DNA of 31,772 bases from Mycobacterium sp. 155 (GCF_000373905.1 NZ_KB892706.1:1-31772), one strand, 5' to 3'. Shown: positions 1-8,156, counted from the stretch's first letter. Numbers and translations are program-made. Notes: generated by a model from the sequence alone, not told the origin.

Positions 1-515
1 CCTTCCTGGACAGTTCCGGGCGCATCGTCGCCGCGCTCAACCCCGACGACTACGGATCGGGGTTAAAGCTGTTCGGGCACAGCCGCGCCGACACACCATT
101 GATGTGGGCGGTGGAAGCCATGCTCAGCCTCGACGGCGGCATGAAAGTCGTCTGGGCCGGCGACTACGCCGCCGAGGAGCCCTGCGGCACGAACCTGTAC
201 TTCCTGGCCGCGGACCCCCAGTTCGTGCGCTTCGCCGGCCTGATCCTCGACGACGTCGAACCCACCACCGCGCTGCCACCCAGGTTCATCACCAGCGACA
301 ACTCCGGCTACTTCTGCAACGCCGACAAACGCGAATTCATCGACAAGGCCGACCTGCCCGTCGACGACTGGGCCGTGCGCCGCAGCCCCCTGCCCAACCT
401 CACCGCCGAAGGCGGTCCCGGTTACATCGGGCGCTGGGCCCGCGACCGGATCTTCGTCTCCCACCAGGAGCCGCCCGCAGACTGGCGTCCCGCACCCAGG
501 CTGGTGTGGACCTGA
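1..515 (+). CDS. Hypothetical protein, 5' end outside window
   Basis: The reading frame is open from base 3 to the TGA at 513-515, so the start lies left of the window and at least 170 residues are visible. The codons are strongly GC3-biased, which supports real coding. No signal peptide, membrane segment or known catalytic motif can be seen; the C-terminal part is rich in Trp, Pro and Arg. I do not recognise the family. It ends 17 bases before an intrinsic terminator that is repeated after the next gene. The visible residues suggest a soluble protein of a mycobacterial mobile element; no function is proposed. Confidence 0.7.
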   Translation, partial: FLDSSGRIVAALNPDDYGSGLKLFGHSRADTPLMWAVEAMLSLDGGMKVVWAGDYAAEEPCGTNLYFLAADPQFVRFAGLILDDVEPTTALPPRFITSDNSGYFCNADKREFIDKADLPVDDWAVRRSPLPNLTAEGGPGYIGRWARDRIFVSHQEPPADWRPAPRLVWT

Positions 516-532
516 AACCCGCCGCACCGAGG

Positions 533-579
533 CCCGGCCGATCCGCACACCACGGGTCGGCCGGGTCTCTCTTTTCCTT
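533..579 (+). terminator. Intrinsic terminator A
   Basis: A 12-bp stem (533-544 with 554-565, one mismatch) with a 9-nt loop is followed by a pyrimidine tail TCTCTCTTTTCCTT. It closes the partial gene that ends at 515. The same hairpin occurs at 1903-1935. Confidence 0.75.
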
Positions 580-617
580 CCGGGGTGCTGGTGTTCTGCG
601 CACGGCGGCGCGGCGAT

Positions 618-635
618 GCCCGCCCGCGGGCGGGC
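618..635. other. GC-rich perfect palindrome in leader A
   Basis: GCCCGCCCGCGGGCGGGC is an 18-nt perfect palindrome inside the leader between terminator A and the DUF4192 gene. A related 6-bp hairpin (3022-3027 with 3031-3036) sits at the same place in the leader of the gene at 3321. The rest of 580-926 has no convincing reading frame. Confidence 0.5.
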
Positions 636-926
636 CCCGGGTTGGGCAGCCACTCCCCTTCTTGTGCCGTCAGCAGGTGCCCCAGTGTGATCGCCGGGGT
701 CCCCGTCGGTGTCAACCCACGCCCGCCGGAATCAGCGGCGGCCAAGGACCTTTGGCGCCCAACCCCAACCCCCGCCGAAGCGCTGCGCGCCGGCAGGGGC
801 GGGGGCGCCAAACCCGCCTCGATCCCCGGCGGTCTCTACCGGGGTGGACACCGACACCCCACCGATCCAAGCCGCACCTGTACCGACCGGCACCCGAGCC
901 GGTCACCAACAGACAGGACAACCGCC

Positions 927-1886
927 ATGAACGACTACACCATGTCCAACGCCGGCGATCTGATCTCAGCACTCCCCTCGATCATGGGATACGTGCCGCA
1001 GGCCCGCGCCGTCGCGATCACCATGCGGCGCAACGACTCCGGTGGACTCCAGCTGCGCAACGTGATCAGCATCCCCGTCACCACCGCCCACGAGCACGCG
1101 GCCACCCTGCCCGACATCTGCGGGGTCACCATCACCAACACCGCCGCCGTCATCCTCATCGCGGTCTGCGGACCCGAACACCTCGCCCAGGCCGGTGTGG
1201 TTCTCGACGCGATGCGCAACGCCTTCCTCGACGCCGACATCCCGGTCCGTCAGCGACTGCTGACCGCCAGCGTCACCGAGGCCGGCCACTGGATGGACAT
1301 CGACACCGGCCAGACCGGCCCCCAGGCCGCCTACACCGACAGCATCTTCACCGCGATGAGCATCGTCGGCGGCCGCCCCGTCGTCACCTCCCGCGACGAC
1401 CTCATCGAGGAGTTCCGCGAGACCGACCCGGCCCCGCTGCTGGCGGCCAGCACCGCCGCGCAGTCCCCCGTCGACACCGCCGAGGAACTCGCCACCGTCA
1501 TCGCCGGAGCCCCCATGAGCCCCACGCTGCCCACCCGGGCCGGCCTGGCGATCCTCGCCAGCGCCCGGATGCGCGACGTGATGATCCTGCTCGGGATGGA
1601 GCAGCCCTACGCCGCCGCCGCGCTGTGGACCACCATCGCCGGGCGCCTACGCCGGGCCGCCCGCGTCGAAGCGCTCACCGTCGCCGCGGCGCTGTACTAC
1701 GTCGCCAACGACACCACCCGCGCCGACATCGCCCTGGAGACCGCCAGCGATCTCGCCGCCGACCACGACATCGCCTACCCGCGCCTGGCCGCCCTGCTGT
1801 CCACCGCACTGCGCGGCGGCATGGACCCCCAGACAGTCACCGCGGTCCTGCTCAAGGCCTCCGAGGAGATGGACAGCCCGAACTAG
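927..1886 (+). CDS. DUF4192 domain-containing protein
   Basis: This is a 319-residue protein. The N-terminus has the typical DUF4192 opening: a short segment, then a GYVP segment followed by a hydrophobic strand (residues 20-35), matching the GF.P..S.V.V pattern of the family. DUF4192 proteins are widespread in actinobacteria and their plasmids and have no assigned biochemical role. There is no signal peptide or membrane segment, so it is presumably cytoplasmic. The ATG at 927 was chosen because the family similarity begins there; the frame stays open far upstream, but that part reads as non-coding leader. A long leader (580-926) precedes it and terminator B follows 16 bases after the stop. 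Confidence 0.8.
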   Translation: MNDYTMSNAGDLISALPSIMGYVPQARAVAITMRRNDSGGLQLRNVISIPVTTAHEHAATLPDICGVTITNTAAVILIAVCGPEHLAQAGVVLDAMRNAFLDADIPVRQRLLTASVTEAGHWMDIDTGQTGPQAAYTDSIFTAMSIVGGRPVVTSRDDLIEEFRETDPAPLLAASTAAQSPVDTAEELATVIAGAPMSPTLPTRAGLAILASARMRDVMILLGMEQPYAAAALWTTIAGRLRRAARVEALTVAAALYYVANDTTRADIALETASDLAADHDIAYPRLAALLSTALRGGMDPQTVTAVLLKASEEMDSPN

Positions 1887-1900
1887 CCCACCGCCCCACA

Positions 1901-1985
1901 GGCCCGGCCGATCCGCACACCACGGGTCGGCCGGGCCTCTCTTTCTTCCGGGGTGCTGGTGTTCCGCGCCGGCCGGCGCGGCGCC
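1901..1985 (+). repeat. Terminator-plus-leader repeat, copy B (short)
   Basis: It is almost identical to 531-615 but breaks off after the GGCGCGGCG segment, so the leader half is missing. The downstream gene at 2189 is also broken, so copy B may be a decayed cassette boundary. Confidence 0.6.
1903..1948 (+). terminator. Intrinsic terminator B
   Basis: The stem 1903-1914 with 1924-1935 and the tail CCTCTCTTTCTTCC form the same hairpin as terminator A. It ends transcription of the DUF4192 gene. Confidence 0.75.
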
Positions 1986-2161
1986 GCTGGCTGAACTGTG
2001 CGTTTGCTGAACTATCCAGGGCGGCTCGTGTGTCTGCGCCATGAGGCGCGTCGTCTCGAATCGTGTTCCGCGGCGACGCGGCCATAACCAAACCTGCTCA
2101 TCTGTGACCTGCAGACACCTAGGTTTGCGGTCGGCCCGGCGTTGTCGTGCGGGGCTGCGAT

Positions 2162-2177
2162 ACTCGTCCTGACGAGT
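2162..2177. promoter_or_regulatory. Inverted repeat before the gene at 2189
   Basis: The perfect 7-bp arms ACTCGTC and GACGAGT are separated by 2 nt, just upstream of a GAGGAG ribosome site and a GTG start. It could be an operator or a leader hairpin. No regulator is identifiable. Confidence 0.35.
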
Positions 2178-2188
2178 GAGGAGTGACT

Positions 2189-2491
2189 GTGTTTACTCGA
2201 CCGACCGAGGCTGATCGCGACCGGCGACGTACCGACCTCGTCGCGCGTGCCGGCCTTGTCCGTGCCTATGGTTGGGCGGACTACCGAGGCGTCTAGTCGA
2301 CTGGCGAAGTCGTCGCCGTGGCAGCTCTCCTGGAGGATCACGCCGTGCTGGACGAACTCGGCGAAACCTTGCAGTCGGTGTGGGCCCGCTGGGCCTTTGA
2401 ACTCTGGGGTATGACCGACGGTCAGGCCGATGTCGACGCCGGCTGCCGGCAGACGCATCGCTGGTTCATCGACACCGCAGGCGTTCTCTAA
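2189..2491 (+). pseudogene. Small orphan gene with in-frame TAG
   Basis: A GTG at 2189 preceded by GAGGAG opens a frame with plausible coding content. An in-frame TAG at 2294-2296 (GTC TAG) follows codon 35. The same frame then continues for 64 codons of protein-like sequence, rich in Trp, Glu and Asp, to the TAA at 2489. One base change (TAG to CAG) would give a protein of about 100 residues. The frame stays coding-like beyond the TAA to about 2750, so more may have been lost. I do not recognise the family. Alternatives are a short functional 35-residue peptide or a sequencing error. Confidence 0.4.
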
Positions 2492-2937
2492 CGTCACCGC
2501 GTTCGTCACCTGGTCGGACGTTTCGGTGCGGTCCGTTCGTTGCGGCGGGCCTACGGGACGCAACTCGGCGATCGCGTGGCCGCCATCATCGTCATCCGCC
2601 TCGACGTGATGGCCCGCCGCTGCACCCTTGAGATCCCAGCGGTCATCCGCATCCTCAAGCTCGACCACCGCGTCGCCGCCCACCTGCACGCCGCCGACGA
2701 ACCCCCCGCACCGGCTCGCCACCCTTTCGGGTCCTGCCCGAACTGGGCGGCGGCGGTCTGTGTGGACGGTGGTCCCGTAGCGCTCCTCGCGGATCACCGC
2801 GAAGTCGGGGTGGCGGGTGGGCCCGACGAATACCCAGGTGTCGTCGACGATGCTGCCGCTTCCACCGGCCACTGGTCACTGGTCACAGAGCCTGCAGCCA
2901 CGGCCGACCCGCTAACTAACCGCCCCACCTGCCCCCG
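2492..2937. other. Degenerate stretch with coding-like remnants
   Basis: There is no intact gene. On the plus strand, 2540-2750 has strong GC3 bias in the frame of the preceding pseudogene. On the minus strand, 2750-2872 reads as a protein-like segment that starts at a GTG at 2872 and contains DDTWVFVGPTRHPDF, then loses its coding character. Both look like fragments of lost genes; neither family is recognised. Confidence 0.3.
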
Positions 2938-2982
2938 GCCCGACCCACACACCCCATGTCGGGCAAGGGGCTCTCCATTTCT
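2938..2982 (+). terminator. Intrinsic terminator C
   Basis: A perfect 7-bp stem (GCCCGAC with GTCGGGC, 13-nt loop) is followed by AAGGGGCTCTCCATTTCTTCC-like pyrimidine-rich sequence. It is a diverged version of terminators A and B and begins leader copy C. Confidence 0.5.
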
Positions 2983-3090
2983 TCCGTGCGTGCCAGCCCC
3001 GCGCCGGCGGCGCGGCGACGCCCGCCCTGCGGGCGGCCCCGGGTTGAGAAGCCACTCACCTTCATTGCCGTCAGCGGGGTCCGCAGCCTA
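2938..3090 (+). repeat. Terminator-plus-leader repeat, copy C
   Basis: It has the same order of elements as copy A: hairpin, TTTCTTCCG, GCGGCGCGGCGA, a GC hairpin, CCCCGGGTTG, AGCCACTC and GCCGTCAGC. The leader then runs to 3320 with no reading frame that I trust. The coding sequences downstream of copies A and C are unrelated to each other. Confidence 0.55.
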
Positions 3091-3320
3091 ATCGGCCAGG
3101 ACCCGTCCGCCTCAACCCACGTCCACGCCGACATCGCCGGCCGAGTGACAGTTCCGACCCTATGGGAGCCCGCCCAGGGCGCTGCCGCGCCGGGCGAGCC
3201 CGGGCCGAAACTCCGGCTCCCCCGCCGCGGACTCTTCGGGGTTGACCCGGCCACCCGCCCGATTGACCGCTCCCCAGCGCTGACCGGCGCACCACTGAGC
3301 ACACAGAACGGAGCACAACC

Positions 3321-3764
3321 ATGGACCACGACTTCGACCTGGCCTTCAACCTTCTCGACGAGGCCATCGGGCGACTGCAGGAACAGCAGTACGGAATCAC
3401 CCCCATCGCCCACCACAACCACGGCGACGCCGCCCTCATCAGCACGCACCGCTACACCCGGCGCGACGGACACCAACTCACCCTGCTCGCCCAGGCCGAC
3501 TATGGACTGCGCGCCGCCGTGGAAGCCACCGCCGCCGACCTCGAGACCGAGCCGCACGTGCGGATCACCAAAGTGCGGGTCGGCGACCTGATGTTCCACG
3601 CCGTGCCGGGCACCGCCTGGACCTACCGGGCCCGCGGCGAACGCACCTACACCCTCACCGCCGGCCTGGTCGGCGAACCAGCCTGGACCCTCACCGTCGG
3701 CGGAGCCGCCCCCACCACCTACGACGAGCTCGACGCCGCCATCGGGGCCGTGCTCGACACCTAA
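3321..3764 (+). CDS. Hypothetical protein of mobile backbone
   Basis: This is a 147-residue acidic protein starting at ATG 3321. An amphipathic N-terminal helix (residues 3-20) is followed by alternating short strands with HRYTRRDGHQLTLLAQ and RYTYTL-like segments, which suggests a small alpha/beta fold. There are no membrane segments, cysteines or catalytic motifs that I recognise. Codon use is typical for the window, supporting a real gene. It is preceded by leader copy C (about 240 nt untranslated) and followed at once by a palindrome that overlaps its stop codon. The family is unknown to me. Confidence 0.65.
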   Translation: MDHDFDLAFNLLDEAIGRLQEQQYGITPIAHHNHGDAALISTHRYTRRDGHQLTLLAQADYGLRAAVEATAADLETEPHVRITKVRVGDLMFHAVPGTAWTYRARGERTYTLTAGLVGEPAWTLTVGGAAPTTYDELDAAIGAVLDT

Positions 3765-3779
3765 CGAGGGCGCCCTCGT
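3764..3779. terminator. Perfect 16-bp palindrome at stop codon
   Basis: ACGAGGGCGCCCTCGT begins on the last base of the TAA of the gene at 3321. With no loop it is better seen as an operator-like or cruciform site, or as part of a compound terminator with the hairpin at 3797-3827. Confidence 0.4.
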
Positions 3780-3796
3780 CTAGCCCCGCCCCAGCA

Positions 3797-3827
3797 GCCG
3801 GGCCCGTCCACCCCGGGCGGGTCCGGC
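3797..3827 (+). terminator. Terminator-like hairpin D
   Basis: A 13-bp stem (3797-3809 with 3815-3827, two G-T pairs) has a 5-nt loop ACCCC. The tail TCACCCCGTCTTGT is only weakly T-rich. It ends the transcript of the gene at 3321. Confidence 0.5.
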
Positions 3828-3837
3828 TCACCCCGTC

Positions 3838-4108
3838 TTGTCGCCACCATTCGGCAGGATCAGTGCACTCTCCGAAATCGATTACGCCCGGACGTATCAG
3901 TTCATCGACCCGGCCCACCCGACGGTTGCCCCACCAATTGGTGTTCTGCACCGAGCGGGGCCAGGTCGCCGGCGACGCCTGGGAGACCTACCCGCAGGGG
4001 CCGCTCACCGCGATAGTCGCCTACCCCGAGCACCTCAACTTCCAAAGCGAGCTGTACATCAGCCGCCCGGGGACAGCTGGCCCGGCCCGGTGTTGTCGGG
4101 GCAATTAG
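3838..4108 (+). pseudogene. Frameshifted orphan gene
   Basis: Two adjoining protein-like segments lie in different frames. Frame 3838 carries ISALSEIDYARTYQFIDPAH (about 3853-3935). The frame ending at 4108 then carries LVFCTERGQVAGDAWETYP and more, up to ISRPG (about 3941-4075). Joining them needs one shift near 3935-3945. Both segments have window-typical GC3 bias. The family is not recognised. No signal for programmed frameshifting is obvious, so decay or an assembly error is more likely. Confidence 0.4.
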
Positions 4109-4299
4109 GTGAGGCCGGCGATCCGATGCGGTCGGCCCGGCCCGCATTTTCTTCGGCAAGCCGCACTACGACCCCGTCCACGCCGGAGACAACCACGCGA
4201 GCAGATCGGCACCGACCACCCACGACAGCGCCACCAGCTCAAGCACCAACACCACCAACGCAACCTGAATCGCCCGCATCACACCTCCGCTGCCCTATT

Positions 4300-4700
4300 T
4301 GCTGAGCAACCTCGCACCGAGCGGGCAGCCCACGGCTGCCATCGGCCAGGCGCAGAACTTTCCCCGCCTGGCCGTCGCCCACCCAGCCGGTTGAGACCTG
4401 CGGCCGCCGCTGCGCGGCGCGCCTGGCCCGGAGGCGACACTCGCACCCCAACCCCACCAGCTCCACATCCCCTCATCGCCCAACCCTATCCCCGCCCATC
4501 ACCACCTCGCCGCACCAATCCGCCAGCTCTCCGCCGGTCACCAGCTCAAGAACCCCACCCGTCCCTTCACCGCTTTACAAAACCCCCATTGTCTTCCGGC
4601 ACATTTGCACAAGGATGTGCGACACTCGTCTCGGCCGCGCAGAGCGCGACCGAAACCCCTCGTCCCCCCGCGGGCGGGGACGGCGTCCGGTTCGGGAGGT
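4300..4700. other. Hairpin-rich region, candidate oriT
   Basis: The stretch upstream of the relaxase is Pro/His-codon-rich in all frames and unlikely to code. It contains four hairpins: 4324-4340 (GGCAGCC/GGCTGCC, 3-nt loop), 4344-4373 (GGCCAGGCG/CGCCTGGCC, 12-nt loop), 4607-4620 (GCACA/TGTGC) and 4631-4653 (10-bp stem, one mismatch), plus the palindrome at 4661-4682. MobF relaxases act at an oriT that usually lies next to their gene and carries inverted repeats beside nic. The nic site itself cannot be seen. Confidence 0.45.
4661..4682. promoter_or_regulatory. Palindrome upstream of relaxase start
   Basis: The arms CGTCCCC and GGGGACG surround a CCCGCGGG core, 26 bases before the relaxase ATG. 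It may be an autoregulatory operator or a relaxosome site. Confidence 0.4.
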
Positions 4701-4708
4701 GGTCTGCG

Positions 4709-7672
4709 ATGTTGACCATTTCCAAGCTGCGGCGCTGGAGCATCAACTACTACAACCGCACTGCCGATGAGGCCCGCCAGTCGGCGATGGACCGGGAACG
4801 GGCCGGCGGCGGCCTGGGTGAGTACTACTCGGAGGGCGATACCCGGGCACCTACCTGGGTGGTTGTCGGCGACACGGAGCGGGTGGCCGAGTTGACCGGC
4901 CTGGACGGCGCGGCCATCGACGGTGGGTTTGCTGATACCGGGACGGCGGCGGACTGGCTCGATGACGGGATCGCCCCCAACGGGGCCGGTGGGCGGGCGT
5001 TCACCAAGGACTCGGTCCACGGCTTCGACCTGGTGTTCGCCGCACCCAAGAGCGTGTCGTTGATGCGGGCGCTGTCCCCGGATGACGTCAACGAGAAGGT
5101 GGTGGCCAACGCCCACGCCAAGGCGGTGCAGGCGGCGATGACCTACCTGCACGAGCACGCCGGCTACACCCGGGTGCACAACCCGATTACCGGCATGAAG
5201 GACCTGGAGCGGCTGCCCGGTCTGGTCGCGATCGCCTATCAGCACGAGACGAGCCGGTGCGGCGATCCGCACCTGCACACCCACGTCATTGTGCCCAATC
5301 GCCAGGCCCGCGCCGACGGGGTGCTGGTGTCAATCGACGGGACGTCGCTGTATCACGAAGCCAAGGCCGCCGGGATGATCTATCAGGCCGTCATGCGCCG
5401 CGAGCTGCACACCGAGCGTGGGGTCGAGTGGGAGCCGGTCGACCTGCACACCGGGATGGCCGAGATCGCCGGGGTCACCAAAAGCTGCCTGAAGTCGTGG
5501 TCGCAGCAGTCCACCCGGTTGCGTCAGTGGGCGGCAGACACCCTGGAGGTGGTTGACGGCACGCCAACGGCCACCCAGTTGGCGGCGGCGCAGAAGGCGG
5601 TGCGGCCACGCAAGCCTGAGTCGCTGTCCTGGGCGCAACTGCGAGAGGACTGGCAGAACGATCCCCGCACGCTCGAGGTGGACCGGGCAGCCCACTACGC
5701 CGCCCGCGCGGCGCGGCAGTCGGTTCCACCCACCTGGGCCGAGCAGGTTTCGCCCACTTCTGCTCGCTCAAGTGGGTGGTCAGTTTCACCCACGTCCGGT
5801 CAGTCGGTTTCACCCACTTCACCCACTTCACCTGGTTGGTCAGTTTCACCCGGTTTCCACTTTCAGGCCGAGAAGATGGGCGCCCGGATCGATAAGGCGG
5901 CATTCACCCGTGCCGACATGGTCGAAGTGATCGCCGCCCAGTTGCCCGTCGATGCCGCCGGCGACCCGCGGGAGCTGACCGAAGCGCTCGTCGCTCAAGT
6001 GTTGGTGCGGGTGTCGGCCGAGCGGGATACCCACCACCGGGAGGGCTACGTCAAGTACACCGTCGCCGCGGTCATCGCCGAGGAAGAGCGGGTGTTCGAG
6101 ATGATGGATCACGCCGAGGGAGGATCGCAGCTGTCGGTGCGCCCCGAGGACCTCGGCGACCTGTCGGCCGATCAGGAACGCGCTATCCGCAACATCGCAT
6201 CCTCGACGTATCTGGTGCAACCCCTGCAAGCCCCCGCCGGGGCGGGCAAGACCCACTCACTCAAAGCGCTGCGCGCGGCCGCGCACCGCGCCGGCAAGGA
6301 GGTCCTGGTGCTGGCCCCGACCGGCAAAGCGGTCGACGAGGCGATGCGCGACCAGGCCGGTGACCGGGGTCTGACCGTGGCCAAAGCGTTGAAGTTGATC
6401 GAGGACAACACTTTGGAGGTCAACCGCGCCACCGTGGTCGTCGTCGATGAAGCGTCCATGGTGGGCACCCCCGATCTGAAAAAGCTGCTGTCGTGCGCGG
6501 CGGTGGGCCGGGCCAAGATGGTGCTCGTCGGCGATCCCTACCAGCTCTCGCCGGTGCGGGCCCGCGGCGGCATGTTCGAGCAGCTGTGTGAAGAGCTGCC
6601 CTGGTCGCAGCGGCTCGGCGAGGTGTGGCGCATGCGCAACGTCCAAGAGCGCGACGCCTCCTTGGCGCTGCGCTCGGCACGCGGCAACCGGCTGCGTAAA
6701 GCGGTGGGCTGGTATCGCACCCACGACCGCCTGCATACCGGCGACCCGGTCGCGATGGCCCAGGACGCCACGCAGGCCTACATCGCCGCCCGCGAGGACG
6801 GCAAGGACGTCGCGATCATCTGCGACAAGTGGAGCATGGCCGATGCGATCAACCGCCGCTTGCACGATGTCTATACCCACGCCGGGGCGCCCAGCGTGGG
6901 TGCGTCGCGTGACCACGACATCCGCGCCGGTGATTTGATCATGAGCCGCCACAACGACACCACCGTGGAGGTGCTGCCCGGCCCGCACCACACTCCCGGT
7001 CAACAAGTCGACCAGGTCCGCAACGGCAATCGGTGGCGGGCGGCGGGCATCGACGAGGGAACCGGCCGGATTTTCGCCGAGCGGGTCACCGACGGCGCCC
7101 GCGCCATCTTCGAACCCGACTACGTGCGTGAGCACATCACCCTGGGCTATGCAGGGACCGTGCACTCAGCCCAAGGCATCACGGTCGGCAACGCTGAACG
7201 CTACGGCGTGTGCTGGTCGATCATGTCGGAAAACGCCGGCCGGTCGATGGCCTACGTCGCAGCCACCCGCGCCAAAGACGAGAACCACATCGCGATCTAC
7301 CAGCCCATCACCGGCGAAGCCGACCACGAACACGCCAGCCTGATCGCGGACGGCGCCCTGCATATTCTGCGGCGCGGCAACAAGTACGCCGCCGCCCACT
7401 ACCTGCACAAAATCCTGGCCAACGACGACCGCCCGCGCACCATGCACGCCGAAGCCGAACGCAGCCCGCGCGAACAGCTCCCCGACGAAGTAGCGCACGC
7501 CCTTGACCGCAACGAGCAGCGGCGCGGCGCGCGTCGGGAGGCCTGGCGGCAGGACAAAGCCCGCGAGCGGGCCTTCGCCGAATCCTACGAACGGATGGCC
7601 AACAGGTTCACCGGGTCGGAACAGGCTGCCGATCGAGGCCTTTCGGCCGAGGTCGACGGACTGGAACTGTGA
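4709..7672 (+). CDS. MobF relaxase-helicase (TraA/TrwC type)
   Basis: This 987-residue protein would nick oriT and unwind plasmid DNA for conjugative transfer. The N-terminal TrwC relaxase domain has tyrosines at 14-15 as catalytic candidates. Its metal motif is HLHTH, with H188, H190 and H192. Residues about 345-385 form a VSPTS-rich linker. The C-terminal RecD-like helicase has Walker A PAGAGKT (about 509), VVDEAS (about 580), GDPYQL (about 607), a TVHSAQG motif and an AATRA motif. A basic coiled tail begins near 910. The ATG at 4709 was chosen because of GGGAGGTGG just upstream and because TrwC-type proteins begin MLT/MLS; the longer upstream frame is low-complexity. The length fits the family. 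No coupling protein or T4SS gene is in the window, so transfer may be as a mobilizable element or with genes outside. Confidence 0.93.
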   Translation: MLTISKLRRWSINYYNRTADEARQSAMDRERAGGGLGEYYSEGDTRAPTWVVVGDTERVAELTGLDGAAIDGGFADTGTAADWLDDGIAPNGAGGRAFTKDSVHGFDLVFAAPKSVSLMRALSPDDVNEKVVANAHAKAVQAAMTYLHEHAGYTRVHNPITGMKDLERLPGLVAIAYQHETSRCGDPHLHTHVIVPNRQARADGVLVSIDGTSLYHEAKAAGMIYQAVMRRELHTERGVEWEPVDLHTGMAEIAGVTKSCLKSWSQQSTRLRQWAADTLEVVDGTPTATQLAAAQKAVRPRKPESLSWAQLREDWQNDPRTLEVDRAAHYAARAARQSVPPTWAEQVSPTSARSSGWSVSPTSGQSVSPTSPTSPGWSVSPGFHFQAEKMGARIDKAAFTRADMVEVIAAQLPVDAAGDPRELTEALVAQVLVRVSAERDTHHREGYVKYTVAAVIAEEERVFEMMDHAEGGSQLSVRPEDLGDLSADQERAIRNIASSTYLVQPLQAPAGAGKTHSLKALRAAAHRAGKEVLVLAPTGKAVDEAMRDQAGDRGLTVAKALKLIEDNTLEVNRATVVVVDEASMVGTPDLKKLLSCAAVGRAKMVLVGDPYQLSPVRARGGMFEQLCEELPWSQRLGEVWRMRNVQERDASLALRSARGNRLRKAVGWYRTHDRLHTGDPVAMAQDATQAYIAAREDGKDVAIICDKWSMADAINRRLHDVYTHAGAPSVGASRDHDIRAGDLIMSRHNDTTVEVLPGPHHTPGQQVDQVRNGNRWRAAGIDEGTGRIFAERVTDGARAIFEPDYVREHITLGYAGTVHSAQGITVGNAERYGVCWSIMSENAGRSMAYVAATRAKDENHIAIYQPITGEADHEHASLIADGALHILRRGNKYAAAHYLHKILANDDRPRTMHAEAERSPREQLPDEVAHALDRNEQRRGARREAWRQDKARERAFAESYERMANRFTGSEQAADRGLSAEVDGLEL
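5745..5860 (+). repeat. CACCCACTTC repeats in relaxase gene
   Basis: At least five copies of TTTCACCCAC(TTC) lie in tandem or near-tandem, in frame, encoding VSPTS-like units between the relaxase and helicase domains. Inverted copies also occur: GTGGGTG at 5772-5778 pairs with CACCCAC at 5787-5793. Confidence 0.8.
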
Positions 7673-7713
7673 TCCGCTGAGCCTTGCGCTGTGCGCAGCT
7701 TCCGCGGTCATGA

Positions 7714-7985
7714 CCCTGGGCCGAGGTGTATCTGGCGGAGCCTCCGCGGTTGCCGCGCCGGGGTGCGGTCAGGATTATAGTGAGCGATATTTCGGCCGAC
7801 CCGGAGTACCGCCAGAGATTTATCCGCGAGGCCGATCTGGCTGCGCGGCTGTGGCATCCGCACATCTTCGCCGTGCATGACCGCGGCGAGTACGACGGCC
7901 AGCTGTGGATCGCGATGGATTATGTCGAGGGCACCGATGGCGCGCATCTGATCCGGCGGTATCCGGCGGGTCTGCCGGTCGGCCA
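7714..7985 (+). pseudogene. Serine/threonine protein kinase fragment
   Basis: The frame gives [60 protein letters not shown] and a RYPAGLPV segment. This closely matches the N-lobe of mycobacterial PknF-type receptor kinases. The glycine-rich loop upstream is gone (a TGA precedes it), the usual invariant lysine position reads V-R instead of L-K, and similarity ends near 7985, before the catalytic HRD loop. It is a dead fragment of about 90 residues, probably a recombination leftover next to the relaxase gene. Confidence 0.7.
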
Positions 7986-7997
7986 GGTCGCGGGCTG

Positions 7998-8156
7998 CAC
8001 CGCGACGTTCAGGATGAACGCGGCGAGCGCCCTGGTAAGGCGCGCCTGTTCGACTTGTTCGGGGCCGTGCGCACTCAGGTCGGAGATGTCGATGTGTGGA
8101 CATGTGGTGTCCTGCAACCGACGTCTGATCTGTGCGACGTGTAAGTCGCCCAAAGC
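7998..8156 (-). pseudogene. Minus-strand coding remnant
   Basis: The minus strand reads [20 protein letters not shown] followed by a [11 protein letters not shown] segment, with good codon bias over about 53 codons and no start or proper ends. It looks like an internal piece of a larger gene that abuts the kinase fragment head-to-head. The family is not named; confidence is low. Confidence 0.3.

Larger units (their letters stand above)
531..690 (+). repeat. Terminator-plus-leader repeat, copy A
   Basis: About 85 bp from 531 are nearly identical to 1901-1985 (copy B). The downstream half, with a GC-rich palindrome and the block AGCCACTC...GCCGTCAGC, is related to 3000-3090 (copy C). Copies A and C both precede a gene by 230-290 nt, and both have CAACCCACG 25-60 nt further on. 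Confidence 0.6.

Noticed and set aside
104..2044. 646-codon Arg/Pro-rich plus-strand frame
   Set aside because: Runs across two real genes and a terminator in the wrong frame; an artefact of high GC.
2012..2872. Long minus-strand frame of 286 codons opposite the region 2012-2872
   Set aside because: Only the first 40 codons look protein-like; most of the rest is antisense to better coding frames on the plus strand, and the composition is unnatural.
4109..4708. 200-codon N-terminal extension of the relaxase
   Set aside because: Pro/His-rich low-complexity sequence packed with hairpins; the relaxase family begins at the ATG at 4709, which has a good ribosome site.
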